A stretch of 50,722 bases of DNA from Phycisphaerae bacterium (GTDB lineage: Bacteria > Planctomycetota > Phycisphaerae > UBA1845). The stretch covers positions 1 to 50,722 of the forward strand of contig JAJDEA010000018.1 of the NCBI GenBank assembly GCA_029260035.1, given 5' to 3'. The translations under genes and the position numbers were made by a program. The notes beneath the pieces are model-generated. The model was not told where the DNA came from. It made no database searches and worked only from the letters and a program-made list of their open reading frames with translations. Below, in pieces: positions 29,906 to 38,970 of the stretch. Position 1 is the first letter of the stretch. The number at the start of each line of letters is the position of its first letter.

Positions 29906-32900
29906 CTACCACTTCAACTCTGGACACTTGCGAACCAGAATGTGCGTGTCCCGGTTGACGCCCGTGGGGCCCCAGTAATTGAAATGATAAGTAAACTGCC
30001 CATATCCACCGACCATCAGATTCGGCTTCAAGCGCGTGCGTATCAGGCTGTTGTGCCCGCCGGCCCGGCGGTAGCCGCGCTTTGGTGATTTCGGAACCGA
30101 GTACGTCCGTTCCGGTGAGTGATATTGAATGCAAATGCCTCGCGGAATCCGCGCGCTGACCGCGGCTCGCGTGACGACCACGCCATGATCGTTGAAGACC
30201 TCGACCCAATCGTTATCGACAACGCCAAGCTGCTCAGCGTCCTTCTCGTTCATCCAGAACGGCTCGACGCCGCGAGAGAGTGTCGACATTCGCTCGTTGT
30301 CGCCGTATGTGGAGTGGATATGCCACTTACCGTGCGGCGTGAGGTAGTTCAACATCATGGAGTCGCCGCCCTCCTCCGTGAATCGCATGTCCGCATATTG
30401 AGTCGGCAACGGTTTCGGCTTGTACGTCGGGAGGTGCTCGCCATACTCCAGGTATCCCGTATGATCGAGATAAAAGTGTTGACGGCCCGTAAGGGTGCGC
30501 CAAGGCACCATGCACTCAACGTTGTAGGTGAATGGCGAGTAGGGGCGTCCGTTGTCGAGGAGCCCCGACCACATCGGGCTGTTGACGAAACGGTGCGGCC
30601 CTTTCTGAAGTTCCTCATAGTCCGTGCTGACGCTGCGCGTTCGCTCGGCGAGATGCGCAAGCGGCAGACCGACCTTCTTCTCCATATTCTGATACGCGCG
30701 GTACGCCAACTCGCCGTTGGTGACGGTCGCTAGTTTGAGTATGACGTTGCAGCAATCCTGGTCGTGCCCGATCGATAGATACTTCTTGTCGCCTTGCGTA
30801 ATCGTGGGCAGACTCTCCAGGAGTTCGTCGTGCACATCCTCGATCTCGTAATGCGTGCCGTGAGCACCGAGACCGTTTTCCCGCGGTAGTGGACCGAACG
30901 CTATGAACTGGTTGTATAAGTTCTTGTAGTCACGCGTGACGATCTTCATCCCCGGCATGGTCTTGCCCGGAATCGCCTCAATCTCTCCCGTGATCCAATC
31001 CTTGATCTCCGGCTGGGCGATTTCTGCGGGCGTATCATGCGCCAGTGGCGCCGTCACCAGGTCGCGAACCGGTTCCGGGAAGTGGCGCTCGGCCAGCTCC
31101 GAGAATTTCTTGGCCATCTCACGGAATATCTGCCAGTCGCTCTTGGATTCCCAAGCCGGCGGAACTGCCGGTGTGAGCGGGTGGATGAAGCTGTGCATAT
31201 CCGTCGAGTTAAGATCCGCCTTCTCATACCATGTGGCGGCTGGCAGCACGATGTCCGAGTACAGGGCGGACGAATCCATGCGGAAGTTCAGATCAACAAC
31301 AAGGTCCAGCTTCCCTTGTGGGGCCTCCTCATGCCAAACTACGTCTTCCACGGTATCGCCAGCCATGTCCTCAGCCACCGCGTTATGGTGCGTTCCAAGG
31401 TAGTGTTTGAGGAAGTACTCATGCCCTTTCGCACTGGACATCAACGCGTTGCCACGCCAGATAAACCAGACGCGAGGCCAGTTCTCTTCAGCATCCGGAT
31501 CTTCAACCGAGAACTTAAGTTCGCGGTCCTTGAGTTGCTTGACCGTGTACTGGATGATTTCTTCCGGACTGTTCGCGCCAGCTGCTTCCGCCTCCTTCAC
31601 GAGGTCCAATGAGTTCTTGTTGAACTGCGGATAGAACGGCAACCAGCCGTTGCGCACTGCCTTGACCTGAACATCCATGGTGTGCCCGGAGGTCAGCGCA
31701 CCACCCTCGCTTCGCTTCGGAAGCGTGTGGTAATCAGTGAACGATTTTTCGTAACGCCACTGATCGCTATGAACGTAGTGCCAACTCGGTGCATTCTGAA
31801 GGCGGGCGGCCGGAAACCAGTCTTTGCCGAGCGCGATGGCGCCCCACGGCTCGGCGGGCGCCAGCTTCTCCTGCCCGACATAGTGACCCAAGCCGCCGCC
31901 GTTGACGCCGACGCATCCGCAGAACATGAGCGCGTGGATGCCAGCCCGGTACATCAGGTTGTTGTGGTACCAGTGATTGATGCCAGCGCCGATGATGATC
32001 GTGCATTTGCCGCCGGTCAGTTCGGCGGTCATGCCCCATTCGCGCGCGAAGCGAGTGACCATCTCGCGGCCCATGCCCGTGTACTTCTCTGCCCATGCTG
32101 GAGTGTAGGGCATGTCATCGTCGTAGCTTTCGGGATACTGACCGCTGAGACCACGCGGAACGCCGTACTGCGCCATCAACAGATCGTAAACCGTTGCGAC
32201 GAGAACTGTCTTGCCGTCTGCCGTTTGTATCTTCTTTACAGGGACGCCGCGTTGAATCGACGTGCCCTCGCCGAAGTCGTCGAACTCGACCGAAACAACT
32301 TCGTCGCTGTCGTCGAGGAACGTCAGAGCCGGATCAATCTCAGTGCCGTCCTGAGCGTCCTTCAGTTCGAGGTTCCACTTTCCGTTTTCACTGCCCCACC
32401 GGTGGCCAACACTACCCAACGGCATCTTGGGACGCTTTTCCTTGACATCCCACATCAGGAACTTCCACTCTGGATGTTCCGTGTCCTTGTAGGAGGAGAT
32501 CCGCCCTGCTCGCAGCATTTTGCCAGCGAGATGCACTCCGTCGCCCTTGGTGATTTCAACCAGCATGGGCGAGTCGGTGTACTTCTTGGAGTAATCCAGG
32601 AAATACGGGACCTGTTTCTCGTGGTGAAACTCCTTGAGAAGCACATGATTGACGGCCATCCACCACGCGCCGTCCTGTCCCGCGTTGATCGCCACCCATT
32701 CGTCGGCGTACTTCGCAACCTGATTGAAGTCTGGCGCAAAGACCCACATCTTCGAGCCGTTATGGCGCGCCTCGGCTGCGAAATGGCAGTCCGGCGTCCG
32801 CGTCATATTCAAGTTTGAACCCATAACCGCCAGCAACTTGGCATTGTACCAGTCTGCGGACTCCTGGACGTCGGTCTGTTCGCCCCAAGTCTCCGGCGAG

Positions 32901-33547
32901 GCGGGCGGGAGATCGCAGTACCAATCGTAGAACGAAAGAGAAACGCCACCCATCAGCTGCAACATCCGGGAACCCGCCGCGTAGCTGATCATCGACATCG
33001 CAGGGATAGGCGAGAAGCCATTGACCCGATCGGGTCCATACTTCTTGATCGTATAGATGTTGGCAGCGGCCATCATCTCCTGACAGGTGTCCCAGTCACA
33101 CCGGCGGAATCCGCCCTTGCCGCGGGCGGACTGCCAGCGTTTGCGTGCTTTCGGATTTTCAACCAAGGATGCCCACGCATCGACCGGATCAACGTGCGCG
33201 CCGCGTGCCTTTCTCCACAAGTCCATTAGCGCACCGCGCATGTAGGGATATTTCACGCGAAGCGGGCTGTAGAGATACCACGAATAAGAGATGCCTCGCT
33301 GACAACCTCGCGGCTCATAGGGCGGAATGCCCTCTTCGAGTTTCGGGTAGTCGAGTTGCTGCATCTCCCACGTGACGATCCCGTCTTTCACATAGATCGC
33401 CCACGAACATCCGCCCGTACAGTTCACGCCATGCGTGCTGCGAACGACCTTATCGTGTTGCCAACGGTTGCGGTAGAACTCCTCCCAACCGCGCTCCTTC
33501 GGCACAGTTTCGTCTTTGATCCAGCTCTTTGCAGCGGTATGGCTCAT
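29906..33547 (-). CDS. narG: Respiratory nitrate reductase alpha subunit NarG (Mo-bisPGD catalytic subunit)
   Basis: 1213 aa from the ATG at 33547 ([13 protein letters not shown]), which overlaps the narC stop as ATGA. This is the catalytic subunit reducing nitrate to nitrite. The FS0 cluster ligands are present in the NarG pattern: H39, C43 and C47 in [13 protein letters not shown], and C82 in YEPRGCQRG. The block [19 protein letters not shown] contains the Asp expected to bind molybdenum, identical in pattern to E. coli NarG. No twin-arginine signal precedes it, so nitrate is reduced on the cytoplasmic side and needs the NarK transporters. The C-terminal region includes the usual molydopterin-binding segment ([10 protein letters not shown]). 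Full length for the family. Confidence 0.97.
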   Translation of the reverse strand: MSHTAAKSWIKDETVPKERGWEEFYRNRWQHDKVVRSTHGVNCTGGCSWAIYVKDGIVTWEMQQLDYPKLEEGIPPYEPRGCQRGISYSWYLYSPLRVKYPYMRGALMDLWRKARGAHVDPVDAWASLVENPKARKRWQSARGKGGFRRCDWDTCQEMMAAANIYTIKKYGPDRVNGFSPIPAMSMISYAAGSRMLQLMGGVSLSFYDWYCDLPPASPETWGEQTDVQESADWYNAKLLAVMGSNLNMTRTPDCHFAAEARHNGSKMWVFAPDFNQVAKYADEWVAINAGQDGAWWMAVNHVLLKEFHHEKQVPYFLDYSKKYTDSPMLVEITKGDGVHLAGKMLRAGRISSYKDTEHPEWKFLMWDVKEKRPKMPLGSVGHRWGSENGKWNLELKDAQDGTEIDPALTFLDDSDEVVSVEFDDFGEGTSIQRGVPVKKIQTADGKTVLVATVYDLLMAQYGVPRGLSGQYPESYDDDMPYTPAWAEKYTGMGREMVTRFAREWGMTAELTGGKCTIIIGAGINHWYHNNLMYRAGIHALMFCGCVGVNGGGLGHYVGQEKLAPAEPWGAIALGKDWFPAARLQNAPSWHYVHSDQWRYEKSFTDYHTLPKRSEGGALTSGHTMDVQVKAVRNGWLPFYPQFNKNSLDLVKEAEAAGANSPEEIIQYTVKQLKDRELKFSVEDPDAEENWPRVWFIWRGNALMSSAKGHEYFLKHYLGTHHNAVAEDMAGDTVEDVVWHEEAPQGKLDLVVDLNFRMDSSALYSDIVLPAATWYEKADLNSTDMHSFIHPLTPAVPPAWESKSDWQIFREMAKKFSELAERHFPEPVRDLVTAPLAHDTPAEIAQPEIKDWITGEIEAIPGKTMPGMKIVTRDYKNLYNQFIAFGPLPRENGLGAHGTHYEIEDVHDELLESLPTITQGDKKYLSIGHDQDCCNVILKLATVTNGELAYRAYQNMEKKVGLPLAHLAERTRSVSTDYEELQKGPHRFVNSPMWSGLLDNGRPYSPFTYNVECMVPWRTLTGRQHFYLDHTGYLEYGEHLPTYKPKPLPTQYADMRFTEEGGDSMMLNYLTPHGKWHIHSTYGDNERMSTLSRGVEPFWMNEKDAEQLGVVDNDWVEVFNDHGVVVTRAAVSARIPRGICIQYHSPERTYSVPKSPKRGYRRAGGHNSLIRTRLKPNLMVGGYGQFTYHFNYWGPTGVNRDTHILVRKCPELKW

Positions 33548-34431
33548 ACTCTTGTCCCCATTTGTCCACCCGCAACCAGCGGGCGACGTACGGCTCGGAA
33601 TCGGTTCTTCCAAATAATGTCAAACGCACCAAGCACTAGAACCATGCCACCGAGGCCCATTAGAAAAAAAGTCAGCGGTGCGACCGAGTCGTCATCGCCC
33701 ACCTGTTTTGCCGCATCTTCAAAGAACGCCACGAGCGACAGGATCTCTTCCGCCTCCATCGCGTTCTCTTTGAAAACTGGCTGCATCGTCGTCGTGGCGG
33801 GGCTGACCAGCCACGCGGACAGAGGCTTGCGACCGCCGACGCGCTCCGACACTTTGGTGAGATCGACCCCGAGACGTCCGCCACCGAGCAGCCCCAGACC
33901 CCGCACCGTATGGCAGGAAATACAGGACGGCCCGCCGTTCTTGAGCGATTCAACGCCCTTGAAAAGACGCTCGCCCCGTTCGACGTCCTGCGATGTGAAG
34001 GGGCGATCACTGAATTTCACACCCTCGAATTGCGACTTCTCCAACGCCGATTCGGCCTCAATCAGGTCTAACAGTGCGTTCGCACGTTCTCGCGTCAGCC
34101 CGGCTACCTGCGACATCACGACACCTCGCGATTCCTCGAGTATCTGCTTGGCGTACGGATCGCCCCGGTCAATCATGGCCTGCGGGTTCAACATGAACCG
34201 AGCAAGCCAATCTCGATCCTGGCGTGTCGTAACATTCTTGAGATCCGGACCAACCAGGCGCCCGCCGCCAATCGTGTGACAGCTGTAGCAATTCTGCTTA
34301 TAGAACGCTGCCGTTTCTTGCCCCGCGGCCCCGCGCGGCATGGCCAAGAACAGAATCATGAATCCGGCGGCGCACCATTTCATCCAGTACGACCTTCGCG
34401 GCACCTTCGCTACGGACAATGGCTCTCTCAT
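33544..34431 (-). CDS. narC: NarC-like dihaem cytochrome c of the nitrate reductase operon
   Basis: 295 aa from the ATG at 34431 (MREPLSV), overlapping the Rrf2 stop as ATGA. An N-terminal signal or anchor (~17-37) is followed by two class I cytochrome c modules with haem sites CYSCH (48-52) and CISCH (170-174). A C-terminal transmembrane helix (~252-273) ends in a basic cytoplasmic tail. Position and haem count match NarC, the dihaem cytochrome c encoded first in the Thermus thermophilus nar operon and needed there for active membrane-bound nitrate reductase. The assignment is by architecture and synteny; sequence identity to NarC could not be measured. It is also a candidate electron acceptor for the ACIII encoded in the same unit. 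Confidence 0.82.
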   Translation of the reverse strand: MREPLSVAKVPRRSYWMKWCAAGFMILFLAMPRGAAGQETAAFYKQNCYSCHTIGGGRLVGPDLKNVTTRQDRDWLARFMLNPQAMIDRGDPYAKQILEESRGVVMSQVAGLTRERANALLDLIEAESALEKSQFEGVKFSDRPFTSQDVERGERLFKGVESLKNGGPSCISCHTVRGLGLLGGGRLGVDLTKVSERVGGRKPLSAWLVSPATTTMQPVFKENAMEAEEILSLVAFFEDAAKQVGDDDSVAPLTFFLMGLGGMVLVLGAFDIIWKNRFRAVRRPLVAGGQMGTRV

Positions 34432-34877
34432 CGCTTGGCCCTTTGCTTCTTTGTGCTTGAACCGCGTGGGCGTTGCCCTTCGAACGCGGCGGCATGAATT
34501 GATGTTCGCTTGAGGAAGCGAAAATAGGCCTCCCGCACCTTCTGCCACTGCTTATGCAATGGACATGGTTCATCGTCACTACAGGTCCCGCCTCCGAATG
34601 GACAGGAACGCTGCGCCGAGAGCACTTGTTCAAACGGAGCCAGCACTTCCAGCAACATGATCTTCTTGGCCGGGCGGGCCAACGAAAATCCGCCACCAAG
34701 CCCCGGTGACGAATCGAGCACCTTCGCCCGGGCCAGGGCACTCAAGACGGAGGAAAGGTACTTCTGAGGAATCCCGGCCTCCGAAGCGATCCGGCGGGCT
34801 GGGATTGGGCACTTGTCAACATGTTGTGCTAGAAAAATCATCGCTCGTATTGAATACTCACCCGTCAGAGAGATCAT
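34428..34877 (-). CDS. Rrf2-family transcriptional regulator, NsrR-like
   Basis: 149 aa. An N-terminal winged helix (EYSIRAMIFLAQH; IASEAGIPQKYLSSVLSALARA) and the PGLGGGFSLAR wing are hallmarks of the Rrf2 family. Three cysteines, C92, C99 and C105, in the pattern CPFGGGTC...EPCPLH match the Fe-S cluster ligands of NsrR/IscR-type sensors. NsrR binds a [4Fe-4S] or [2Fe-2S] cluster that NO destroys, relieving repression of nitrogen-oxide genes. As the first gene of the nar-act unit, overlapping narC by ATGA, it probably autoregulates and controls the whole operon in response to NO or redox state. Subfamily is inferred from Cys spacing plus context. Confidence 0.88.
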   Translation of the reverse strand: MISLTGEYSIRAMIFLAQHVDKCPIPARRIASEAGIPQKYLSSVLSALARAKVLDSSPGLGGGFSLARPAKKIMLLEVLAPFEQVLSAQRSCPFGGGTCSDDEPCPLHKQWQKVREAYFRFLKRTSIHAAAFEGQRPRGSSTKKQRAKR

Positions 34878-34891
34878 ATTTCACCCTATTG

Positions 34892-34935
34892 AACTATAAG
34901 ACCATAGTTTTATAGGTAATCAGATTCCGTGTCAA
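34892..34935 (-). promoter_or_regulatory. Predicted promoter and operator of the Rrf2-nar-act operon
   Basis: Reading on the minus strand, a perfect -35 hexamer TTGACA (34935-34930) is followed after 15 bases by TATAAA (34914-34909). The spacer is shorter than the usual 17, so TAAAAC two bases further along is an alternative -10. Immediately downstream is an exact inverted repeat AACTAT-N6-ATAGTT (34892-34909), overlapping the -10 element and ending 15 bases before the Rrf2 ATG. A repressor bound there would block polymerase, consistent with autoregulation by the Rrf2 protein. Binding specificity is a guess. Confidence 0.5.
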
Positions 34936-35704
34936 GCTTTTTTTGAAGATTTGATAAACAGTTATTGTCGGAGAACCACTACCTCTATATATGGTCCCTC
35001 ATGTTGTAGAAGTGCTTACTGATGAATTGCCTTCGATAATGGTTATTCACACGGACATGGATCAAGAGTCTGATTTGTCCCCCACCTTGCCAATATCCAC
35101 CAACCCCTCTTTTTCGAAAATACTCTTGGCCTGGATAGCTGCGCAAACGGTTGAGCCGGCTGTCGTTGCTAGTAGAAAAAAAAATGGATTGACGGAATCT
35201 CACGCCACCATACGCTTTTGCGATCGGTATTTTGAGCGGGTTTTCTGTGTCTTGCAGCATGCTTTCGGCTCAAATAGTCCATCATACAACTCAACTATGT
35301 CCTACTTGGGAGCAAACACAGTTACGGTTTCTCATTCCCCCTTCTTAGCTAGACCGCTGACACCCTCTGTTTCCCTTAAATTGGCACAATCTGATTCAAG
35401 ACAGCTTTTGCACAAGCTTTGGTTAAGTGCCAAACAACAGCGAGCAACTCCAAGATGAAAACACACGCTACTCTGCATGGGCAGCGTTTGACAAATGTCA
35501 TCAAAACGCCCAACATTTTGCATGTAATGCTCTACATGCGGATTTAGGTTTGTCTTTGTATATATAGCATTTGCGCGTAAGATCAGGCGTGGTCGAAAGT
35601 TACGAATTAGGCCTTAATCACGATCATATTCCGGAGGTCGAAGGCTCGAGCCCCTTCGGCTCCATATTCGCACCTAGTCGTGCCGTGCTCATGCTCAGCG
35701 CACA
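34936..35704. other. Gene-poor, lower-GC intergenic stretch with one hairpin
   Basis: About 770 bases with no convincing gene. Open frames on both strands (a plus frame at 34991-35458 and a minus frame at 34985-35260) lack ribosome sites, domains and protein-like composition. A hand count of 35161-35220 gives 42% G+C, against 62% at 20881-20940 in actB. A hairpin at 35633-35663 (GGAG, then CGAAGG, an 8-base loop, CCTTCG, then CTCC) has no T-run. Its loop and flank faintly resemble a tRNA T-arm and acceptor end, but no tRNA can be folded around it. Confidence 0.4.
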
Positions 35705-36211
35705 TTGCCACGACCAGCCCTTGGCCGAGACAAATTGAAAACACCCTGGTGGAAAACAAGAATCTGGCCTGACAGTCCGGCGGGCCCAGGAAGATTTTTC
35801 GCGAAGCCCAAGTGGGTACCGATCGCGTTTTGGCGTCGGGTCCAGTGGATACGCTGGGTGTCCTTCGTTCTTTGGACCTCCTCGCTGTTATGTCTGACCG
35901 TTTTTGGTTTCGTGCTCAAATACCGATATACGATACCACTCTTTCACATCCCACAATTCGCTCTATCTTTCCTCTGGGCTGCGATTCCACGCTTCGTCTT
36001 TCGGCGATTCCATCCATTGCTAACTCTTAGCGACAAAAAACTATGCATTGAATGTGGATATTCATTGAAAGGCCTGCCTGCCAATCATCAGTGCCCGGAA
36101 TGCGGGCAAGACTATGACATTGACCTTGTCGTAAAGACTTGGCAGACTTGGTTGAATCGAATCTCGCGTGGCAGCGAAACAAAGAAACGAAACGACCATG
36201 GCCCGCTTTGA
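35705..36211 (+). CDS. Small membrane protein with C-terminal zinc ribbon
   Basis: 168 aa if started at the TTG at 35705. No ATG is available near the N-terminus and no clear ribosome site is seen, so the start is uncertain. Two hydrophobic segments (~47-70 and ~78-97, WVSFVLWTSSLLCLTVFGFVLK and IPQFALSFLWAAIPRFVF) precede the zinc ribbon CIECGYSLKGLPANHQCPECGQDYD. The ribbon is the same type as in the genes at 9182, 10408 and 11937. It stands alone in a low-GC stretch between the nitrate operon and the Clp N-domain gene. Function unknown. Confidence 0.6.
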   Translation: MPRPALGRDKLKTPWWKTRIWPDSPAGPGRFFAKPKWVPIAFWRRVQWIRWVSFVLWTSSLLCLTVFGFVLKYRYTIPLFHIPQFALSFLWAAIPRFVFRRFHPLLTLSDKKLCIECGYSLKGLPANHQCPECGQDYDIDLVVKTWQTWLNRISRGSETKKRNDHGPL

Positions 36212-36277
36212 TTTAGGTCACGATTTCGAATCTCAAACAAAACCCGGTACGATTAGTGAGGGCGGTTTATCCTGTGG

Positions 36278-36538
36278 TTGGCGTATGCATCCAGAGCGAT
36301 TTGGGTGTTACTTACCCCGTCATTGATTATTTTTTCGTTGGTGTTTGGTGCGCTTGTTCAACGCCGGTTGCTCGTCCATGTGCTTGTGGCGAATCATGAT
36401 TGCCGACCTCCTTGTCCTTATGCACGAATATTGTCACCAAACGGAGTCGTCGGGTTGTGCCTAGTGATCATTGACGCAATAAACTCGTTGTCAACTGATC
36501 CTGGCTGCAAGATTTGCTTGCAGGCCGTATTCGCTTAG
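36278..36538 (+). CDS. Doubtful small hydrophobic protein or gene remnant
   Basis: An 86-codon frame opened by TTG, with a hydrophobic start (WVLLTPSLIIFSLVFGALV) and then Cys/Pro-rich sequence without a recognisable domain. No ribosome site. It is the only reading-frame signal in the 409-base gap 36212-36620. It could be a decayed membrane-protein gene. The rest of the gap shows nothing I recognise. Confidence 0.2.
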   Translation: MAYASRAIWVLLTPSLIIFSLVFGALVQRRLLVHVLVANHDCRPPCPYARILSPNGVVGLCLVIIDAINSLSTDPGCKICLQAVFA

Positions 36539-36620
36539 ACTGATCCGGTATCGTAATAAGCTCTTGTGCTCCCAAAAGAAATGGTAGACCAAAGCCCCAT
36601 TCCACAGAAAAGGCAGAAGT

Positions 36621-37067
36621 ATGTTTGAGCAGTTTACGGACCGCGCTCGCATAGTTATGGCGATCGCCAATCAGGAAGCACAACGCTTTGGCCACGCGTC
36701 GATCGAACCAGAACACATCCTATTGGGCTTGGTCCAAGAAGACTCAGGGGTCGGCGCGACTGTGCTGAAAAACCTAGAGGTAGACATGCGAAGTGTGTGC
36801 CTCAAGGTGGAAGAACTTTTCAAGAGTGGTCCCGGAACCGTCATGAAGGGAAAGTGCTCTCCTAGTCCTCAGGCCAAGAATATCATCAAATACGCCATCG
36901 AAGAATCGCGGAACCTGAATCACTACTATGTTGGTACGGAACACATGCTGCTGGGACTTCTTCGTGAACAGAAAGGAGTGGCGGCACAAATTCTTATAAA
37001 TCTCAACCTCCACCCAGAGGGCGTGCGTAAGGAAGTGCAGAATTTGCTCGGAACCCGCGAGCCTTGA
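36621..37067 (+). CDS. Stand-alone Clp N-domain (ClpC-type) protein
   Basis: 148 aa consisting of just the double Clp N-terminal repeat. The first half, MFEQFTDRARIVMAIANQEAQR...SIEPEHILLGLVQE, and the second half, PSPQAKNIIKYAIEESRNLNHYYVGTEHMLLGLL, are textbook ClpA/ClpC N-domain repeats that bind substrates or adaptors. Neither AAA+ module follows, and the stop is genuine in this sequence. Such short proteins may deliver or shield substrates of ClpCP. The fold is clear; the role is unproven. The last 65 bases overlap, on the opposite strand, the end of the membrane glycosyltransferase-like gene. Confidence 0.87.
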   Translation: MFEQFTDRARIVMAIANQEAQRFGHASIEPEHILLGLVQEDSGVGATVLKNLEVDMRSVCLKVEELFKSGPGTVMKGKCSPSPQAKNIIKYAIEESRNLNHYYVGTEHMLLGLLREQKGVAAQILINLNLHPEGVRKEVQNLLGTREP

Positions 37068-38583
37068 ACATGGAGAGAACCACCGTGACCATACCGACAG
37101 CAACTCCAGACGCCAACATGGTGTCAGTAACAATCCAAATGAACTGCAGACGATCGGTCGTCGGGGTCAAGAAGCCAATGAACAAAGCTTCGCATACATA
37201 GGCCATCGCCAGAAACAGGCAGCACTTTCGGTTCAGCCCGAGCAAGCCGCATCCGACCAGCGCAAACCCCGGCCAAAGTGACCCCAGCCAATTAAGAGTG
37301 CTCATCAATCTCTCGGCTAACGGCTTTGATATCCAATAGCGAAACGCGGACCAAACTCGTGATTCACCAAACGGAGCACGCGTGGCTGCGGCGACGTTCA
37401 TGCGCTCAACCAATGCCATCGAGTCATCCGGTTCCATATGTGGAAGCCCGAAATGCGCAAACCAAGTGGCATCCCAATCCTCATCATCTCGGACCCCCGC
37501 TGGTCGAATCGGCTCGCGCTGCCGATCCAGCGTAACGGGGGACAAGCTTTGGCCATCTCCATCCCGAAGGAGGTGGTACCATGTCAATTGAAGGCTTGAT
37601 TTCAAGAACTCAGGAAAGTTATGGGCTATTGCATCGGCCCCAACCCTCCCCATCAAGCCATCACTTTCCCACTCGCTCATACCGTGATCGTGGATCGCTC
37701 GATATCGGGCGACCCACGCATCGAGGAACTCAGCTACAAAAGCGCTGTTTCCATCGCGTTCGGGCAGAAGCGCAACCAATTCCGATGCCTCAGCCGTATC
37801 GGGCATATCGAAGCCCTCAAAATTCCGTGCGCGCAACAACAGCATCATGCCAGCCGTTCCGTCCGCCGGGCGAAATCCACCCGCATAAACTTTGTTGAGA
37901 CTACATTCAAAAACGATGCACGCGATGATCGGCGCGGTGAAACAGACACATACGCCGACCGCGCGACGCCATTCGCCTCTCATGACCACCAGGATGAAAA
38001 GGGCAGCAGCCAGAATTACCGGCGTCGCGGTCCCCCGTGTAAGCCAGGCGAGTCCGAAAAACGCACCCGCTAACAGTATCCATATTCGCAAGCGCTGCCG
38101 AGTCAGGCCCACGATAAACAAGAGCAAACCTAACGAAAACAGGAAGGTGAAAAGTGACTCTGACATCATCCGGTCACCCAACACGCACCCTTGAAGCCGA
38201 GCAACGGTGAGTACTCCAGCGAACCAACCCACAGCCCGGCTGTGCAGGTGACACCCAAAGGCATAAGCCAATACAGGTAGGAGCGCGAGCAAGGCATGGT
38301 TCGCAACAATTGCGCTCCATCCCATGTTGCCGAACGCAAGCTGTAGCCCAGCCAGGAAGAACGTGTATCCCGGCTTTCGCATTTCAAAATGAGGAGTCTT
38401 ACCTGGATCGAGAATCGCCTCGGCTGAGGCAACGTATTGAGCGGAGTCTGCGCAAATGACAGCCCTGCCCTGCTTGGCTGAAAAATGCGTCGCCTGCGCA
38501 ACGAAGCTGAGCACTGACAACAAAACGACATCAATCGTTGTGCGGGTGATGCTTCGTCTGCCGGTATGTTCGATCTCAGTCAT
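37003..38583 (-). CDS. GT-C-type multi-pass membrane protein (PMT/ArnT-like glycosyltransferase family)
   Basis: 526 aa with about nine to ten transmembrane helices. After the first helix an extracytoplasmic loop carries the acidic motif ADSAQYVASAEAIL, then FEMRKPGYTFFLAGL. This resembles the first-loop Asp and arrangement of GT-C (PMT/GT39) glycosyltransferases that use polyprenyl-phosphate sugars. A large soluble loop of ~130 residues lies between ~250 and ~420. Donor and acceptor are unknown and no glycan cluster is nearby. The ATG at 38583 has a weak ribosome site. The 3' end overlaps the convergent Clp N-domain gene by 65 bases, so the C-terminal tail (ANSALPYARPLGGG) may be a recent extension. 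Confidence 0.7.
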   Translation of the reverse strand: MTEIEHTGRRSITRTTIDVVLLSVLSFVAQATHFSAKQGRAVICADSAQYVASAEAILDPGKTPHFEMRKPGYTFFLAGLQLAFGNMGWSAIVANHALLALLPVLAYAFGCHLHSRAVGWFAGVLTVARLQGCVLGDRMMSESLFTFLFSLGLLLFIVGLTRQRLRIWILLAGAFFGLAWLTRGTATPVILAAALFILVVMRGEWRRAVGVCVCFTAPIIACIVFECSLNKVYAGGFRPADGTAGMMLLLRARNFEGFDMPDTAEASELVALLPERDGNSAFVAEFLDAWVARYRAIHDHGMSEWESDGLMGRVGADAIAHNFPEFLKSSLQLTWYHLLRDGDGQSLSPVTLDRQREPIRPAGVRDDEDWDATWFAHFGLPHMEPDDSMALVERMNVAAATRAPFGESRVWSAFRYWISKPLAERLMSTLNWLGSLWPGFALVGCGLLGLNRKCCLFLAMAYVCEALFIGFLTPTTDRLQFIWIVTDTMLASGVAVGMVTVVLSMFKARGFRANSALPYARPLGGG

Positions 38584-38903
38584 TCCAGGTTCTAGAGCAA
38601 GCTCTATTTTACTTTAGCGTTCGGAAGCACGGTTTTGCTCGAACATATGGGCAATTCGCCGCTACACCTGACTGTTCGCTGCTATAACGCCGCCGCTCCC
38701 ATCGAAGCCGCTCACATGATCGATGCGCGACGTATTCCTCATCGACGCCCTTTGGACAAACTCTTTGGTAAACGGGTCGTCGATCTGCGAGAGGGAAGGT
38801 TTTCAGTAGCTCAGGGACGTTTTCAGGCGTGCTTACGAGAATTGGCGAAGAAGGTGGGGCCTTTTTGGTTATGGCGGGTTCGTTTCTCAGAATGTGCACA
38901 ACA
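38584..38903. other. Intergenic region, no gene seen
   Basis: About 320 bases between the start of the GT-C-type gene and the terminator of the sigma-factor operon. Short frames on both strands have no ribosome site and no recognisable composition. It should contain the promoter of the minus-strand gene starting at 38583. Confidence 0.35.
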
Positions 38904-38949
38904 AAAACCCCTCTCTCCATCCTGGGCGATGGACGGAAAGAGGGGTTTT
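38904..38949 (-). terminator. Strong intrinsic terminator of the sigma-factor operon
   Basis: A long hairpin of AAAACCCCTCT and AGAGGGGTTTT, with an inner CCATC/GATGG stem and a CTGGGC loop. On the minus strand it ends in TTTTTG, right after the stop of the acidic membrane-anchored protein (38971). The A-run on the other side makes it potentially bidirectional. Confidence 0.8.
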
Positions 38950-38970
38950 GCAAAATGGGGGTATGTTGGT

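Noticed and set aside
34991..35458. 155-codon plus-strand frame upstream of the zinc-ribbon gene
   Set aside because: No ribosome site, no domain, overlaps an equally open minus frame; composition looks non-coding.
35633..35663. tRNA-like 3' end (T-arm plus acceptor-like flank)
   Set aside because: The loop is 8 bases, lacks TTC, and no anticodon, D-arm or acceptor partner can be found upstream.
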